Both the position numbers and the translations under genes were made by a program. The notes below the pieces were generated by a model that ran no database searches, was not told where the DNA came from, and saw nothing but the letters and a program-made list of their open reading frames with translations. From Nymphalis io (taxonomy: Eukaryota; Arthropoda; Insecta; Lepidoptera; Nymphalidae): a DNA stretch of 64,000 nt. This document shows positions 1 through 11,544 of this stretch, piece by piece. The DNA lies in NCBI RefSeq assembly GCF_905147045.1, contig NC_065897.1, forward strand, positions 5,347,001 to 5,411,000, written 5' to 3'. Within the stretch, counting starts at the first letter, position 1, and each line of letters begins with the position of its first letter.

Positions 1-380
1 CACATGGTAGATATGTTTTTAAGATTGGATTTATCATTTACCGTTTCACATATTCACTTTATATAAATACGAAAACATTAAATTCACGCTTGTGTCAATA
101 GTCTTAATCTAAAGCGAATGTAACTACGGAGTGAACCTATTTGTATAGTAAGTATTATTATTATTAAATAAACCTTTTTCGAAGAGTTGTTTCTTCTGGT
201 ATAAGTTTTATGTATATTGATTAAGTAGCTTTTTCAATTAAGTAGATAAATAAATGTCAAAGTGACTCAGTATGTCTGTTTGTTATCTTATCACGACCAA
301 ACCACTAAAACAAATGATATTGTAATTTGTCATTCATGTAGTACTAGTGGTTAGAAAGCATTCATTTTAACTAGCGATAG
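1..380. other. AT-rich non-coding DNA with a weak repeat remnant
   Basis: No gene is visible. At about 258-335 the words 'tgtctgtttgttatct' and 'cacgaccaaaccactaa' resemble the opening of a dispersed element common in lepidopteran genomes, also hinted at near 30.94 kb. Its class is uncertain and the match is too decayed to delimit. Confidence 0.35.
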
Positions 381-700
381 TTTTTTTTTTTTTTTTATAG
401 AATAGGAAGGTGGACGAGCATATATAGCACCTGATGGTAAGTGGTCACCAAACGCCCTTAGACATTGGCATTGTAAGAAATGTCAACCATCGCTTATAGC
501 CAATGCGCCACCAACCTTGGGTACTAAGATTTTATGTCCCTTGTGCCTGTAATTACACTGGCTCACTCACCCTTCAAACCGGAATACAACAATATCAAGT
601 ATTGCTGTTTTGCGGTAGAATATCTGATGAGTGGGTGGTACCTACCCAGACGAGCTTGCATAAAGCCCTACCACCAGTACACAAAGCCCTACCACCAGTA
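381..700 (-). mobile_element. SINE A copy, near full length
   Basis: A T16 run (poly(A) of the minus strand) is followed by 'atagaataggaagg' and the whole SINE A body, ending in 'ccctaccaccagta'. The copies at 33.7 and 60.5 kb share this order almost word for word, which defines the family. The last 21 bp are duplicated in tandem (659-679 and 680-700, differing at one base). A truncated SINE B follows directly at 701. The minus-strand orientation is inferred from the poly(A). The small open frame at 503-757 is repeat sequence, not a gene. Confidence 0.9.
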
Positions 701-928
701 GATAGGTTCAAATCCAAGCAAGCACTGAATTTTCATGAGCTCAATTTGTGTTTATGATTCATATCGTGCTCTGCAATGATGGAAAACATCTTGAGAAAAC
801 CTGCCTATGTCTTTTACTGAAATTCTGACACATGTGGCCCAAGCCCGCATTGGGAACAGAGCGGTGGAATAAGCCTTCAAAGGTAGACGAGGCTTTGGCC
901 CAGCTGTGGGACATTTAAAAGCTATTAC
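701..928 (+). mobile_element. SINE B, head-truncated and diverged
   Basis: Starts inside the tRNA-like head at the B-box word 'ggttcaaatcc' and continues through 'cactgaattttcatg', 'attcatatcgtgct', 'acacatgtgg' and the tail word 'gtgggacattt'. The first half of the head is missing, exactly where it abuts SINE A. This suggests a recombination junction or insertion of one element into the other. Confidence 0.8.
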
Positions 929-1667
929 TTTTTTTACTTAACATATAAATGATAGAATTTACGGGAGAAATATTTATCGTGGATCGAAAAGTTAAACCTA
1001 ACCTATATTATAAATTGGAAAGTGAATTTGTTTATTTTTTTACTCTTTCACGTCTTAATTACTTAACCAATCATCATGAAAATTTTCATACACGTTGTTA
1101 CGGGTATCAAAAAGGACATAGCATACCACACCTGCCATTTCCCTCTTCACTTAATCTCCTCTCACACAGCACAGTGAAACAGCGGATGGAAGCAAGTTGC
1201 TTCTAAAATAAATAGCATACACCTAGGCATTATAATAAAAATATCACTTATAAGTGAGTAAAATATAGTATTAATAAAATATGACCTTCTCAATTCTGTT
1301 TTTCTTGTGTAATATTTGATAAAGTAAATAAATAATAACACAATTAGGTTTCACTCAACATCTTTTCCAGTAATTTAAGCTTATATCTTATAGTATTTGT
1401 TCTAAAAGGACATTTTAATTAAAAAACAATTTCAAAAGGGTTCTAATTACGGAATGAAATCACAAGCCAAATATTATATTTAATTTTCCCAATCTTTATG
1501 AGTTTCGAAAAACAGTTACGAGTTAGTTGTATTTTTGTTACCAAATTATTTAAACTACTACTCCGACTTGATAAAAACAGATATTGTATTGTAAATAATA
1601 TATATATATATATATATATATTGAGTGTTCATTGTGAGTGACAATATTATAATGATTGATTAAGTTC
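929..1667. other. AT-rich unique DNA with a TA microsatellite
   Basis: No coding or repeat-family signal is visible except a pure TA run at about 1599-1621. The open frame at 949-1206 has no protein-like features. Confidence 0.5.
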
Positions 1668-1905
1668 GACTACTTCATTAATCTATTGGTTATCTTATAA
1701 GAATGAGGATCCTGAAGTCCTGAGTTCAAACCCGTTTGGCCAAAAATATAAATTGTTAGTGTTAACACTGTCAGTGCCTTGGATAGTACATAGATTATGA
1801 GATTGATGGAATACTGAGTGCAGCTGTGTCTGAACACACATTTGTGCACCATAATTCCTTCTGTGCAGTTTCCTATTACCCCGTGAAAATGGCCCCAAAG
1901 ACTAG
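1668..1905 (+). mobile_element. SINE C, diverged copy
   Basis: The tRNA-like B box 'agttcaaaccc' lies at 1723-1733, preceded by 'ggatcctgaagtcctg', matching the head of the good SINE C copy at 34.2 kb. Downstream, 'agattatgagattgatgga' and 'gtgtctgaacacacat' line up with the body of that copy. The A-box region 'ttggttatctta' is eroded. This is an old copy, and its (ATT)n tail is gone. Confidence 0.65.
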
Positions 1906-2344
1906 AATTGGTAAAGAGGAATTCATCATGAACTGAAATGAACTGTAACCACTGATTTTATATGCATTAGTGTCGCTAACTTTAGCCACGCTATCGTAAA
2001 ACCAACTTAACATATACTTAATAAGGTATAATATTTATTGCCTATCGAGATGTGATATTTAAGCCTGAATATGTAATGAGTTTATTCAGTAAATACACTT
2101 GGTTTTGATTCATCTTGTTAGTTTCTGAGTTTCGGTTTCCAATTATGAACCGATCAAATTGGCTTACACTGTTCTTAGATGTTTATATATTTTTTAGCAA
2201 TTTTTAGTTCTAATTAATAAAAGTATACTCTTAATTATGTTTGTTTTACGATATTTTTATATAATTCAATATTATTATCATTCCACTCGTATCATTCCGG
2301 TGTACTATCCTTAAAGCAAACTTACTTACTCTATACTAGGATTT

Positions 2345-2468
2345 TGTACCACCCATTCATAACAACATCTATCATCAAACAGCAATACTTAGTATTGTTA
2401 AGTTTTTATTGGAAGGGTGAGTGACCCAGTAAACCTTTAGATACAAGGGATATAAAATCTTAGTTCCT
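2345..2468 (+). mobile_element. SINE A, internal fragment
   Basis: 'gtaccacccattcat', 'aaacagcaatactta', 'gaagggtgagtgaccca' and 'aatcttagttcc' follow SINE A order in the poly(A)-last orientation. The head and the distal third are missing. Confidence 0.75.
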
Positions 2469-2565
2469 TAAAGTCCGCCCACCAAGTTGTATAAGCAAGT
2501 TGAACTTGTTATATCAAATCAAATCAAAATCCTATATTCAATATAGAAACATTACACTTACTTAT

Positions 2566-2875
2566 TCAGTAACAGCCTGTGAATGTCCTACTGCTGGTCT
2601 GAAGGCCTCCTCTCCCTTTTTGAGGAGATGTTTTGGAGCTTATTTCACCACGCTGCTCCAGTGCGGGTTGGTGGAATACACATGTAGCAGAATTTCAGTG
2701 AAATTAGACACATGCAGGTTTCCTCATGATGTTTTCCTTTACCGTAAAACACGAGATGAATTATAATCACAAATTAAGCACACAAAAATTCAGTTGTGCT
2801 TGCCCGGATTTGAACCCACGATCATCGATTGAGATTCACTCGTTCTTACCACTGAGCCATCGCGTCTTTTTTCGG
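2566..2875 (-). mobile_element. SINE B, full length, with target-site duplication
   Basis: Full-length tRNA-derived SINE on the minus strand. The tail 'taacagcctgtgaatgtcc' is at the left. The head on the right has the B box at 2806-2816 ('ggttcaaatcc' on the minus strand) and the A box at 2849-2859 ('tggctcagtgg'). A 9-bp direct repeat, CTTACTTAT, flanks it at 2557-2565 and 2876-2884, which fits a target-site duplication. RNA polymerase III transcription from the boxes is family knowledge; whether this copy is expressed is unknown. Confidence 0.92.
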
Positions 2876-2984
2876 CTTACTTATCAATTATTGTCAAATT
2901 AGAAGCTACCACCAGTTATGTATCACTTTTTATTAATCCTAGTCAAGAAGGCGACAGTATCTAACACCGCATGCTCATCAAATT

Positions 2985-3310
2985 ATACAGCTATCTCGTT
3001 CTTATTTACCATGCAAGAGTGGGTGGCATAATCTAAAAGTGCATCACCCCCTTATGGCCCATTAGGTGCGTCCGCGGGAATCGTCATTTGCATAAGCGGC
3101 TTGGCTCTCTACACATAGTAATTGGGATCACATCAAACCGGCCAATCTTGTGTGACACCCACCTCCCTCGGTTGCTAAGTATCGACTGGTGCTATCGGTC
3201 TGTTTACAAGCAATACCGAAGTTCCCATTAAACTGGACCCGAGCAGTTTCAAGTTAGCCGGTACAGTTGTTTGCTTTACACTTAGGCACGCGTACCTCTT
3301 GAAGCTTTTA
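2985..3310. other. GC-shifted, CpG-containing unexplained block
   Basis: This stretch is clearly richer in G+C than its surroundings and matches none of the repeats in the window. It contains the octamer-like word 'atttgcataa' (3088-3097), the 'tgtttac' forkhead-like word near 3201, and several CpGs. No convincing open frame crosses it. It could be a conserved regulatory element, a decayed exon or an unrecognised transposon. Confidence 0.35.
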
Positions 3311-3744
3311 ATCGAAGTGCAAAATTTGAATCTGATTTAAATTCGTATTGTTTTAATGGAACTGAATAGCTGCTCTCTCAACTCTAAGAAATTTGCATTT
3401 AATTCGAACTGCGCTTTGCTCTTAGTTTGTTGTAATAATTAATACGACGGTCCTTTAACGCTTAGTTCTTTGAATGTTTAAATTTATTCAGTTTTGTATT
3501 GAAGTGTATTTCATTTCATAACGAAATTCACAGCTTTTGTTTAATTATTATTTCACGAAGAACTCGATCTTGAATATGATCATTTGATTCCCCCTTAATA
3601 TGCCAGCATTCGAATGTTGGTAACATTGCAAATTAGAGATTACACTTTTACTTGCTTGTGATGAAAATGATTTACAGGATATTGTTTGTGATGAAAATAA
3701 TTAACAGTCCGAGTATATCGCGTCCGAGTCTAGTCTTATGTTGT

Positions 3745-3812
3745 TATTAAATAATAAATAAATAAATTTTATAAAATTAAATAATAAATAATAAATAAAA
3801 AAATATAAATAC
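3745..3812. repeat. Low-complexity AAT/AAAT tract
   Basis: Imperfect repetition of 'aataaataa' words, not attributable to a transposon tail. Confidence 0.7.
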
Positions 3813-3892
3813 ATTCATTAAATCAAATAATATTTTGCTTTATAGCTGTAAATTAAATAAAAAAATCTGTAATCAAGGAATTTAGCAATAGA

Positions 3893-4175
3893 CTTTTATA
3901 GAATAGGAAGGCACCAAGGAAGTGGTCACCAACACCCATTGACATTGGCATTGTAAGAAATGTTAACCATCGCTTACGTCACCAATGCGCCACTAACCTA
4001 GGAAACTGTGATGTTATATCCCTTGTGCCTGTAATTACACTGGCTCACTCACCCTTCAAACTGAAACACAAATACTCCTGTTTTGCAGTAGAATATCTGA
4101 TGATTGGGACCACCCAGTAGTTTAGTTTGTGCAAGCTCGTCTGGGTAGGTTGGTACCTAAGCTCTACCACCAGTA
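3893..4175 (-). mobile_element. SINE A with an inverted internal segment
   Basis: SINE A order is followed from 'ttttatagaataggaagg' to 'gaatatctgatga'. The block that should read 'ggtacctacccagacgag...' is instead present as its reverse complement at about 4124-4157 ('gtgcaagctcgtctgggta'). Normal order resumes with 'ctctaccaccagta'. The inversion is clear because sister copies in the window show the ancestral order. Part of the proximal region ('cggacgagcatatgggcc') is also deleted. Confidence 0.88.
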
Positions 4176-6539
4176 TAGTAAATATAAAGTAAAATAGTAA
4201 TACAATATTGACAAAGATTAACGAACGTTAGTAGTCAATACAACGAAAGATACCTAAAATGTACAAATATAATTATCGTTAATAAAACGATACCGATACT
4301 GTAATTAACGTTAGCGGTCTATTTTATCAATGTAAATAGGTTTAAAATAGGAAATCATTAATTAACGCATTTTCCTGACAACTAGCTATTACTAACATAC
4401 GTTTCAGTGTCTGTGGTCACCCGCAAGCCCGCCCGCGGTTATGCGGCTTTGATATTTTTAATTTAGGACAAAAAAAAACTTAATTAAAAAAAAAATTTCG
4501 GTTCCTCTAATCGTTATGATAATATCTTTCATTTTGCCCCTGATAGTTAATATTCACGTGTTTTATGCAGTTTTTTTATTATATAATAATGTAGCCGTCA
4601 TAAGACGCAAATGTGAAATATCGAAAAAGAAAAATCAATAAATAAATAATTTAAAATAAAATAAGTAACATAATATTATCGATATTAGAAATATTATCAT
4701 TTTCAAGATGGGTAAGCCCACATAAGCTTTCATGTCATACAGATATATGTATTTAGAAAAAGAGAAAATCAATTTCCAGATGTTTCAAAACAAAGAAACG
4801 ATTTGTCAAAATTTGCGTCCAATAAAATAATATAGGTGGTCACCTGCGTAGATGTAAATCTGCTTGGACTCTATATTCCCTTAATCTTGCAGTCTAATTA
4901 GATGGTAATCTGATATGAACAGAGATATAGCAAGGGCAAGATAATCGATTTTACGTATTTTCAGAGGCATGGGATTGTAACACTTCCAACATCCTAACTC
5001 CGGTCTGTTTCTTTTAATTCCTTGACAGATAGATGGGAATACTTCTTTACTATCATTATTATTGTTGGATATCTACAGTTTGTACAGCTTTCATAAGCAA
5101 TTAGACCAAAAAAGCAGCCGAATTGGCCAAATAGAATATTAAGCGAATATTTAAATAGGTTGTAACTGCGATATTGCGAGAAACATTTGCAAGGGATTGA
5201 CATGCATACGTTCTAAATCTGAAGTCTCGTCTTTTGTGATAGTAGGGAATACGTGACACAACACTACATTGAAGCTCTGAATAGGTCAATATAACGAAAG
5301 TTGTGGGTACGTTTTAAATTGTTTCAGCTGTGGTTTTTGCAACTTTTAATTAGTTGCGAGGTTTTTAAAATTATGTAAAATTAAAATATCGGTTAAGGTT
5401 TTACGTTTTTAAGCCGAGATCATTTTACTGTGTGGTCAACAAACGCCAAAGTTGCGTTAGTTTTTTGTTTATATAATATAACTACTACGTACAAAATCTC
5501 CTAAATAATGTTGATTACAGAATCCAAATTCAAAAAGGAGTGTAAAAACCAAATACGAATACACAGGCACATTCGGTTGGTTTGCCTTTGTTTCATACTG
5601 TTTGTGGACAAGCAAGTTTTAATTAATTTTATGCTTTAAACAGGAATCGCAATGTATAGTTCGTACGTTTTTTTTTTAATTCAATCAATTTTTAATATCG
5701 TAGCTTATATTTTTGCTATTCTCATAAATGCTTACAGTTGTGAGCATAATATCATCGAACACAAGTACGACAACTCCTCAATCGCAAATCTTAAGTAAAA
5801 TAGTTTTTTTTTTTTAATAAGCTTATACCACAAAACAAAAATTATTGTATATACTAATGACCTTTAAGAGTTCCTACATTTAAAAATAAATTGTCATAGG
5901 AACTGTTTCGATATGAAAAATTTTAATTCCATACGATAAGAAGACGTAATTCTAGTTCAAAATGCCGAGATTTAACATAAAAAAAACGTTGCAAGTAAAA
6001 ATAAAAGCTTGTTAATTTTTTATGTTTTAACATTAGTTAGACTAAATTTTGTAAGGAAATATGGCAGTTGGTCGGAAACTTATTGGCAAAACGTTTTCGG
6101 ATGCAACTAAAATAATCAGAATAGGATCCGATGACAGATTTATTTGCGATGAACCAATCCTTAAACCCTAAATATTTGAAATTGAATATACAGTAGGGGT
6201 AGTAAACTGTTTATCCGGTCTTGAGCGTTGGGCCTATTCAAAAAATTGCGGTAAAATAGATAAATGATATACGCGAACAGACTTTGTTTTCTTACTCTGA
6301 ATACTTAGGATTAGCTTAGAAGCTATAATAAGACAACTACCCGTACGGCCACATAAGTTCAAACGTGTCGTTTCTGCATTAGATTGGACTGACAATAGTT
6401 TGATTCTCAATCCCAATCTCAATCAATCACATAATACTACTAAGTTTTCTATCACATATTATCCTTATCAATGTACAATACTGTATATAATGTATACTAT
6501 AGATTTCGATATCTGTCATTATTTGTAATAATATATTAA
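4176..6539. other. Long AT-rich stretch without recognised genes
   Basis: I see no exon, RNA gene or family repeat that I can defend. A short GC-rich patch at about 4405-4450 ('caagcccgcccgcggtta') recalls the start of other lepidopteran repeats, but too little is left. The short minus-strand frames at 4994-5289 and 6234-6422 lack protein-like features. Confidence 0.5.
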
Positions 6540-6660
6540 GACTTTAAGAGACGTCAAGTCTACGCTTCGGTGGAATCGGCGAAAGGCAGTGCGTGGCGCG
6601 TGTACTGACAGATGATTGACATACGTCAAACAGGGGGACTGATTGACTCCTTAATAATGA
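6540..6660. promoter_or_regulatory. Possible homeodomain-cofactor binding cluster
   Basis: A GC-shifted patch carries 'tgacag' (6606-6611, the Homothorax/Meis core) and two copies of 'tgattgac' (6613-6620 and 6640-6647, the Extradenticle/Pbx core), followed by 'taataatgagttttaatta' with TAAT cores. The motifs are seen directly; the binding factors are inferred from known consensus sequences. Short motifs occur by chance, so this is only a candidate. Confidence 0.3.
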
Positions 6661-7559
6661 GTTTTAATTAGAGGCAGAACAGTTTAAGTACTTATATAAA
6701 TTACACAAACAAGTCTCAATCTAAGATCATCATATTTCCCCTAATTTCTTTCCCCTCTTAATTTCCCCTACTACTTTTAGTCATGTAGCGACTCAAAAAA
6801 ATTTTAATCCTCTAAAGGAACTTCTGATATCGCGAATCATGTGTACTTTATCAAAATTAAATTTGCTTTTCTTGCCGTTATTACAATTTATTGTTTTAAA
6901 ATATATCCAATGAAATATCACCAATAAAATAATATAGAACTTTGAACTTTTTTGGGTGAACAAGTGAGAAAAGGTTCTAAAAGTGTAATGATCGCTAATC
7001 TTGTCGACACTTCCAATGGATTCGAAAACTTCTTAAAGGGTGTTAGTCCACTAATGATAGCGCTATCCATAGCGATGAAATTAAAAATTTATTAAATTAT
7101 TATTAAATTCATTCAAACAAACGGACTTCATATATATCGCACAGATTTTTTGTAAGTCTCTTTCAATAATAAACTTATTTAACGTAAATATACATACCAT
7201 CTCATATCATATCCTATATCACATCTATGTTTGTAAGAATACACAACACCAATTACACCACTACCAATATTTAATCTTATGTTATCTATCTTTCGTCTGT
7301 TCTAATAAATGAAATGTGTTTTTTGTAATATCTAACTGAAAAAAAAGATTAAATCAAAATACAAAACTTATACATAAGGATGCAGAGCTTTCGGGAGTTT
7401 TTACTATGTAATATTATTATATAAGTAAATACGTTTCACAGTTGCTTTAAATCTTATTATTATTGTCTACTACGATCTGCTAAAGTCGTAGATCAGATAC
7501 AAAAGTGTTACTTGATGCTATATCTCTGAAAGACGGTCAGCTTTATTTCAAAGCAAATT
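6661..7559. other. AT-rich unique DNA
   Basis: No gene is seen. A 12-bp perfect palindrome, GATAGCGCTATC, lies at 7056-7067 and is followed at once by 'catagcgatg', so the core is partly repeated. Confidence 0.45.
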
Positions 7560-7770
7560 TAATAAAGGCTAAGGGGGCTGGCGTGTGTCATCATTACCAT
7601 TTAAAGCACCAATTATTTGACGTCATTAGCGCCCTCTGTCGGTCATAAAACGCACCCAGCACTCGCGATTCGGCTCCCTATTGCTATTATAAATTAGAAA
7701 TAAAATGGCGATTTTTAATCTCGACCGCGCTCAATTGATCGTTTTGTCACAGCTGCTTGTCTCTTATCAA
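7560..7770. promoter_or_regulatory. GC-shifted block with CRE and CTCF-like motifs
   Basis: A perfect CRE palindrome TGACGTCA (7618-7625) abuts 'tagcgccctct' at 7627-7637. Its reverse complement agrees with the insect CTCF core AGRKGGCGCY at every position. The wider word also agrees at most positions with the longer vertebrate CTCF consensus. The surrounding 150 bp is CpG-richer than the background. Insulator or enhancer function is inferred. Confidence 0.35.
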
Positions 7771-8373
7771 TTAAAATTTTAAATAAATTTTCATTTTGTG
7801 TTTTTTTTTATTATATTTAAAAAGTAAGTTTTACTTTTATAAAAAGGCAATGATAACCTGCATTAAATGCATATAATTTTGCTTAATATGTTTCTGTAAT
7901 TAATCATGTATTTTGAATAATCTACAAGTGTAACACAAAGTTTATCTGCAATTATACGGAACTATTCTACCTTAACTGAGTCTAAACAAATACACTCTTA
8001 GTACCTAGCCAATCGCAAAAAGCAGAGATGATCTAGTAAATATGAGGGTTGGAGTTCAACTGCTGACAAGAGGTATAAGAGGATTTGTTAATATTATATT
8101 TATCCCGAAACGCGCTATAGAACATTATTCATAAAAAGTTAAGGTGTTTGCCTTAAAGTTTAAATTTCACAGACTATGATGCCTGCATTATAATAATGAA
8201 TATAATAGAAAATTATATTTAATTTTTCTCTTAATATAATCCAGTTGTAATAATCATATTATATATTTATTTACATACATTTCTAATAGTAATGAAGCAA
8301 TAATGTCCATCTTATAACGTTAATATAACAGAGAAGTCGACAAATTGGTAGCTAATTAAGACACCGTAATGTA

Positions 8374-8381
8374 TGACGTCA
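8374..8381. promoter_or_regulatory. CRE palindrome TGACGTCA
   Basis: A perfect 8-bp CRE/ATF palindrome, one of seven in the window (see findings). Nothing promoter-like is evident beside it. Confidence 0.3.
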
Positions 8382-8671
8382 CATTCTGGTATAATATTTG
8401 GACGTCCACTCTCATTAAGGAAGATGTATTTACATTCCGAGCTGTTCGTAATGTGTAATGATTTATTTATTTTTTTAAGCAACTACAAACGCTCATTGCC
8501 TATTATTTTCATACGATAAAAAAACGCACTACTACAATGTATGTCAGAATTTAATGAGCTAAATTTATTAATATATTTGAAAGAGATAAATTATAGTATA
8601 TGTTAGATTTCTGGGCTATCTGTCGTTTGATTCCATATGATCGAATGAAATAATTACTTAAAATATCAAAA

Positions 8672-8880
8672 AACAGCTGTTGGGATAAGGTCTCCTCTTC
8701 TTTTGAAAAAAAGACTTGGAGCTTATTCCACCACACTTTTCCTATGTGGGTTGATAGACATATGTAACCATATACTCATCCGATACATGTAGATTTTCTC
8801 ACTATGTTTTTTGTCTCCGCCGAGCACGAAATTATCTATTAACTTAAGTTAAGCACATAAAAATTCCGTGGCACATAAAG
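8672..8880 (-). mobile_element. SINE B, old partial copy
   Basis: 'ataaggtctcctcttc', 'ggagcttattccaccacac', 'tgtgggttg' and 'gccgagcacgaa..taagcacataaaaattc' follow SINE B minus-strand order with many substitutions. The tRNA-like head is missing. Confidence 0.75.
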
Positions 8881-10115
8881 ATTGACATATTTTAACTGCT
8901 CAGCTCATTTCCTTAACTCAACAAAAAATACTTAGCATATTATTCCAACAATAAACCATTCTACGAAATGTTTGCATAGGATTTTTAGAGTGCCAGAAAG
9001 GGAACTCTCAGCTCAAAATTTACCCTCGACGTGAACAACCGTCCCTTCAGATACACCCCTATTTTTTATGAGTCGTACGCGGCTGTCGAACCCGGCTGAG
9101 CGTGAAAGAGGAAAATCAATTATATAAAATGGCAAGCTGGGTGAGGGATGACCAAAACATTGATATCTACACTCTATTGTGTGTACATTTATGGAAAGTT
9201 TATATATTTTCTGAGATATTATTTCGCGCTTAATCATAACAGTTATGTAACCCAATACAGATTCATTAGTTAGTTCTTCTTTATTTCATAAAGGATCCAT
9301 TTAAAAAAATATATATACAGATCCAGTATTATTTTATTTTCGGTTTCTGTTATAATATATTGACTGCGATTGAATGGTAAATAAAAGATTTGAGGTCATT
9401 TTGCTCACCTTGAATAAAAGTTATTCCAAAAGAATTAATTCTTTTAAATTTTTGGCGTGACCTTTGTACCGACTTAAAAAAAAGGTCTAAATTGGGTTGT
9501 ATTTTTTATGTTTGATACGCCCGAAATCCGTCATTTATGAGCCAATTTGAACAATTCGTTTTTTTGTTTTAGATATATTTCATATTTCGTCCCAATTAAA
9601 TTTGAAAAATAAATACCACCCGTAAGAGTGAATAATTAGGTGATGATTTCTTTATGTTTTGTTTTTTAAACAGATAATTATTGTTCTAATAAAAGCATAT
9701 GACTACTATAAAAAGATATTTTTTTATTAATTTGGTTAATAAGGAAATATATCGTTGCTTTAACATTTTGAGTTTACTAAATCAAAACGCGCACTGCAAC
9801 GCACTTCATTTTATACATTTCAAGCTTCGAGTGTGGGGCGTTGATGATGGTACCGCAATTGCGCATACATTTTTGATGTTTGCTGTTTTTTGTATCATAA
9901 AGCGTCCATCACGTTATGACGACAACACGATGTGACACTAGAAATGCTATTATAGACAAAATAAGTAAAGTAAAGTATATACTTGATATTTTTGAATGAA
10001 CAAACGGGTGTTACGGACTCATTTGTATTTTCTATTTTCAAATAAATTACATCGATTTATATAAGCTAAGCTTCTAATTATTATTATTTTTCTTATTCAG
10101 TGTATTTTAGTTTTC
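8881..10115. other. Unique AT-rich DNA
   Basis: No gene is seen. An 18-bp perfect palindrome, aaaagaattaattctttt, lies at 9428-9445. A somewhat GC-richer patch at 9025-9130 contains 'gtcgaacccggctgagcg', whose complement resembles a tRNA B box, but no partner A box is visible. Confidence 0.45.
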
Positions 10116-10130
10116 TTAATATATATACCG

Positions 10131-10432
10131 TAACAGCCTGTGAATGTCCCACTGCTGGGCTAAAGGCCTCCTCTCCTCTTTTTGAGGAGAAGGTTTAGAG
10201 CTTATTCCACCACGCTGCTCCAATGCGGGTTGGTAGAATTCACATGTGGCGGAATTTCAGTGAAATTAGACACATGCAGGTTTCCTCACGATGTTTTCCT
10301 TCACCGTAAAGCACGAGATGAATTATAATCACAAATTAAGCACATGAAAATTTAGTGGTGCTTGCCCGGGTTTGAACCCACGATCATCGGTTAAGATTCA
10401 CGCGTTCTTACCATTAGGCCATCTCGGCTTTT
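10131..10432 (-). mobile_element. SINE B, full length, with 15-bp target-site duplication
   Basis: Complete copy from the tail 'taacagcctgtgaatgtcc' to the head 'aggccatctcggctt'. The B box is at 10368-10378 ('ggttcaaaccc' on the minus strand, where it also reads 'cccgggcaagcac') and the A box at 10411-10421. Flanks 10116-10130 and 10433-10447 share TTAATATATATA followed by CCG or ACG, so 14 of 15 bases match. Together with low divergence from the other copies this suggests a fairly young insertion. Confidence 0.95.
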
Positions 10433-10504
10433 TTAATATATATAACGAATACCTAATACTAAAGTGCTATTAAAATCTACAATTCCTTGTAAAACAAGAT
10501 TTTT

Positions 10505-10680
10505 CAGAATTTCATTGAAATTAGGCTCAATACGCATGGTTTCATGACGCTTTCTATCACCACCGAGAACGCTATGAATTATAAAAACAAATGAAGCACG
10601 TGAAAATTCAGTGATGTTTGGGTTAAAATAACAATGGGTGTCATGATTCACTCGTTCTAACCACTGTGCCCATTGCCCAT
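10505..10680 (-). mobile_element. SINE B, older 5' half next to a younger copy
   Basis: 'cagaatttcattgaaattag', 'gaattataaaaacaaatgaagcac' and 'gattcactcgttctaacca' match the head-side half of SINE B in the same orientation as the copy ending at 10432, but are much more diverged. The two are independent insertions or an old tandem, not one broken element, because they cover overlapping parts of the consensus. Confidence 0.75.
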
Positions 10681-11239
10681 TCGATTTTGCTCTAGTTTGA
10701 GCTTACCATTTTATATCAAATATTGATCAATTTTACGAAGCACTTTTAATCCATGAATCACTAGAATATTTCAAGATCTAAAAAAATATAATAATTATCC
10801 TAAGCAATATAAAAACCTAACAAGAGTCTAAACGTAACAATATCGCCACTTATAAGCAGTTCTATTATTACTTTTCATATTTCTAAATGATCAACAAGGT
10901 TCAGGGGCCTTTTGAAATGAACACAATATATCGTACCGTCCCTTTCAAATCGAAGGTGTAATTAGCAAAATTGCTAGAGATACAGGGGTCGGTAACATGC
11001 GTGATGATTTCCGCTTCGCCGCTATGATTAGACATGATGTATTGCAAGCTGTGCATAATAATATAGGTATCTTAATTGGTTGTATAGTTGTATGTATGAG
11101 GAATAATATTGTTTTGTTGTGTAGATTAATTTTATATATAAACTGTATCAAATGACATCAAAATCTGTTCAGTTTCTTAGACGTGAAAGCGTATCAGATA
11201 GACAGAGTTACTTTCACATTTACAATATTCGTAAAATAT
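10681..11239. other. AT-rich DNA, nothing recognised
   Basis: No repeat family, gene or strong motif is seen. Confidence 0.5.
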
Positions 11240-11340
11240 GACTGCCTCGTTGGTCTAGTGACTAAATATGCGGCCACAGATCCAAAGGTCCTGGGTTCAA
11301 GCCCCAGGTCGGACCAAAAAGTAATTAAGTTTTCTGCCGT
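11240..11340 (+). mobile_element. SINE C, isolated tRNA-like head
   Basis: A good pol III promoter pair is present: A box 'tggtctagtga' (11251-11261) and B box 'ggttcaagccc' (11294-11304), followed by 'ggaccaaaaagtaattaag', which continues into the SINE C body before similarity fades. It is not a functional tRNA: 'gcctcgt' and the 3' 'tcggacc' cannot form an acceptor stem. The A box is of the tRNA-Glu/Asp style, suggesting but not proving the ancestral tRNA. Confidence 0.85.
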
Positions 11341-11544
11341 AAGTAAGTATGCTTTTTGATGCTTTAGAGTTTGAACGAAAAATAGCGTTTTGTTTTATTC
11401 AGTAATACATTGGTAATCTTAAGCTTACAGTCACTAAATATTATGTTTTGATGTTTGCCCTATTAATTTATGTAAAATTATTTGACTGTTTAAATACTTT
11501 ATTAAAATTAATAATATGTTAATATGAATTTCTTGCAATGAAAA

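Noticed and set aside
503..757. 84-codon frame whose sequence recurs at 33930-34139, 60588-60770 and 61786-62058
   Set aside because: The recurring peptide is the translation of SINE A (minus-strand element) and not a protein family.
11240..11311. tRNA gene
   Set aside because: A and B boxes are good, but the 5' and 3' ends do not pair as an acceptor stem and the sequence continues into the SINE C body.
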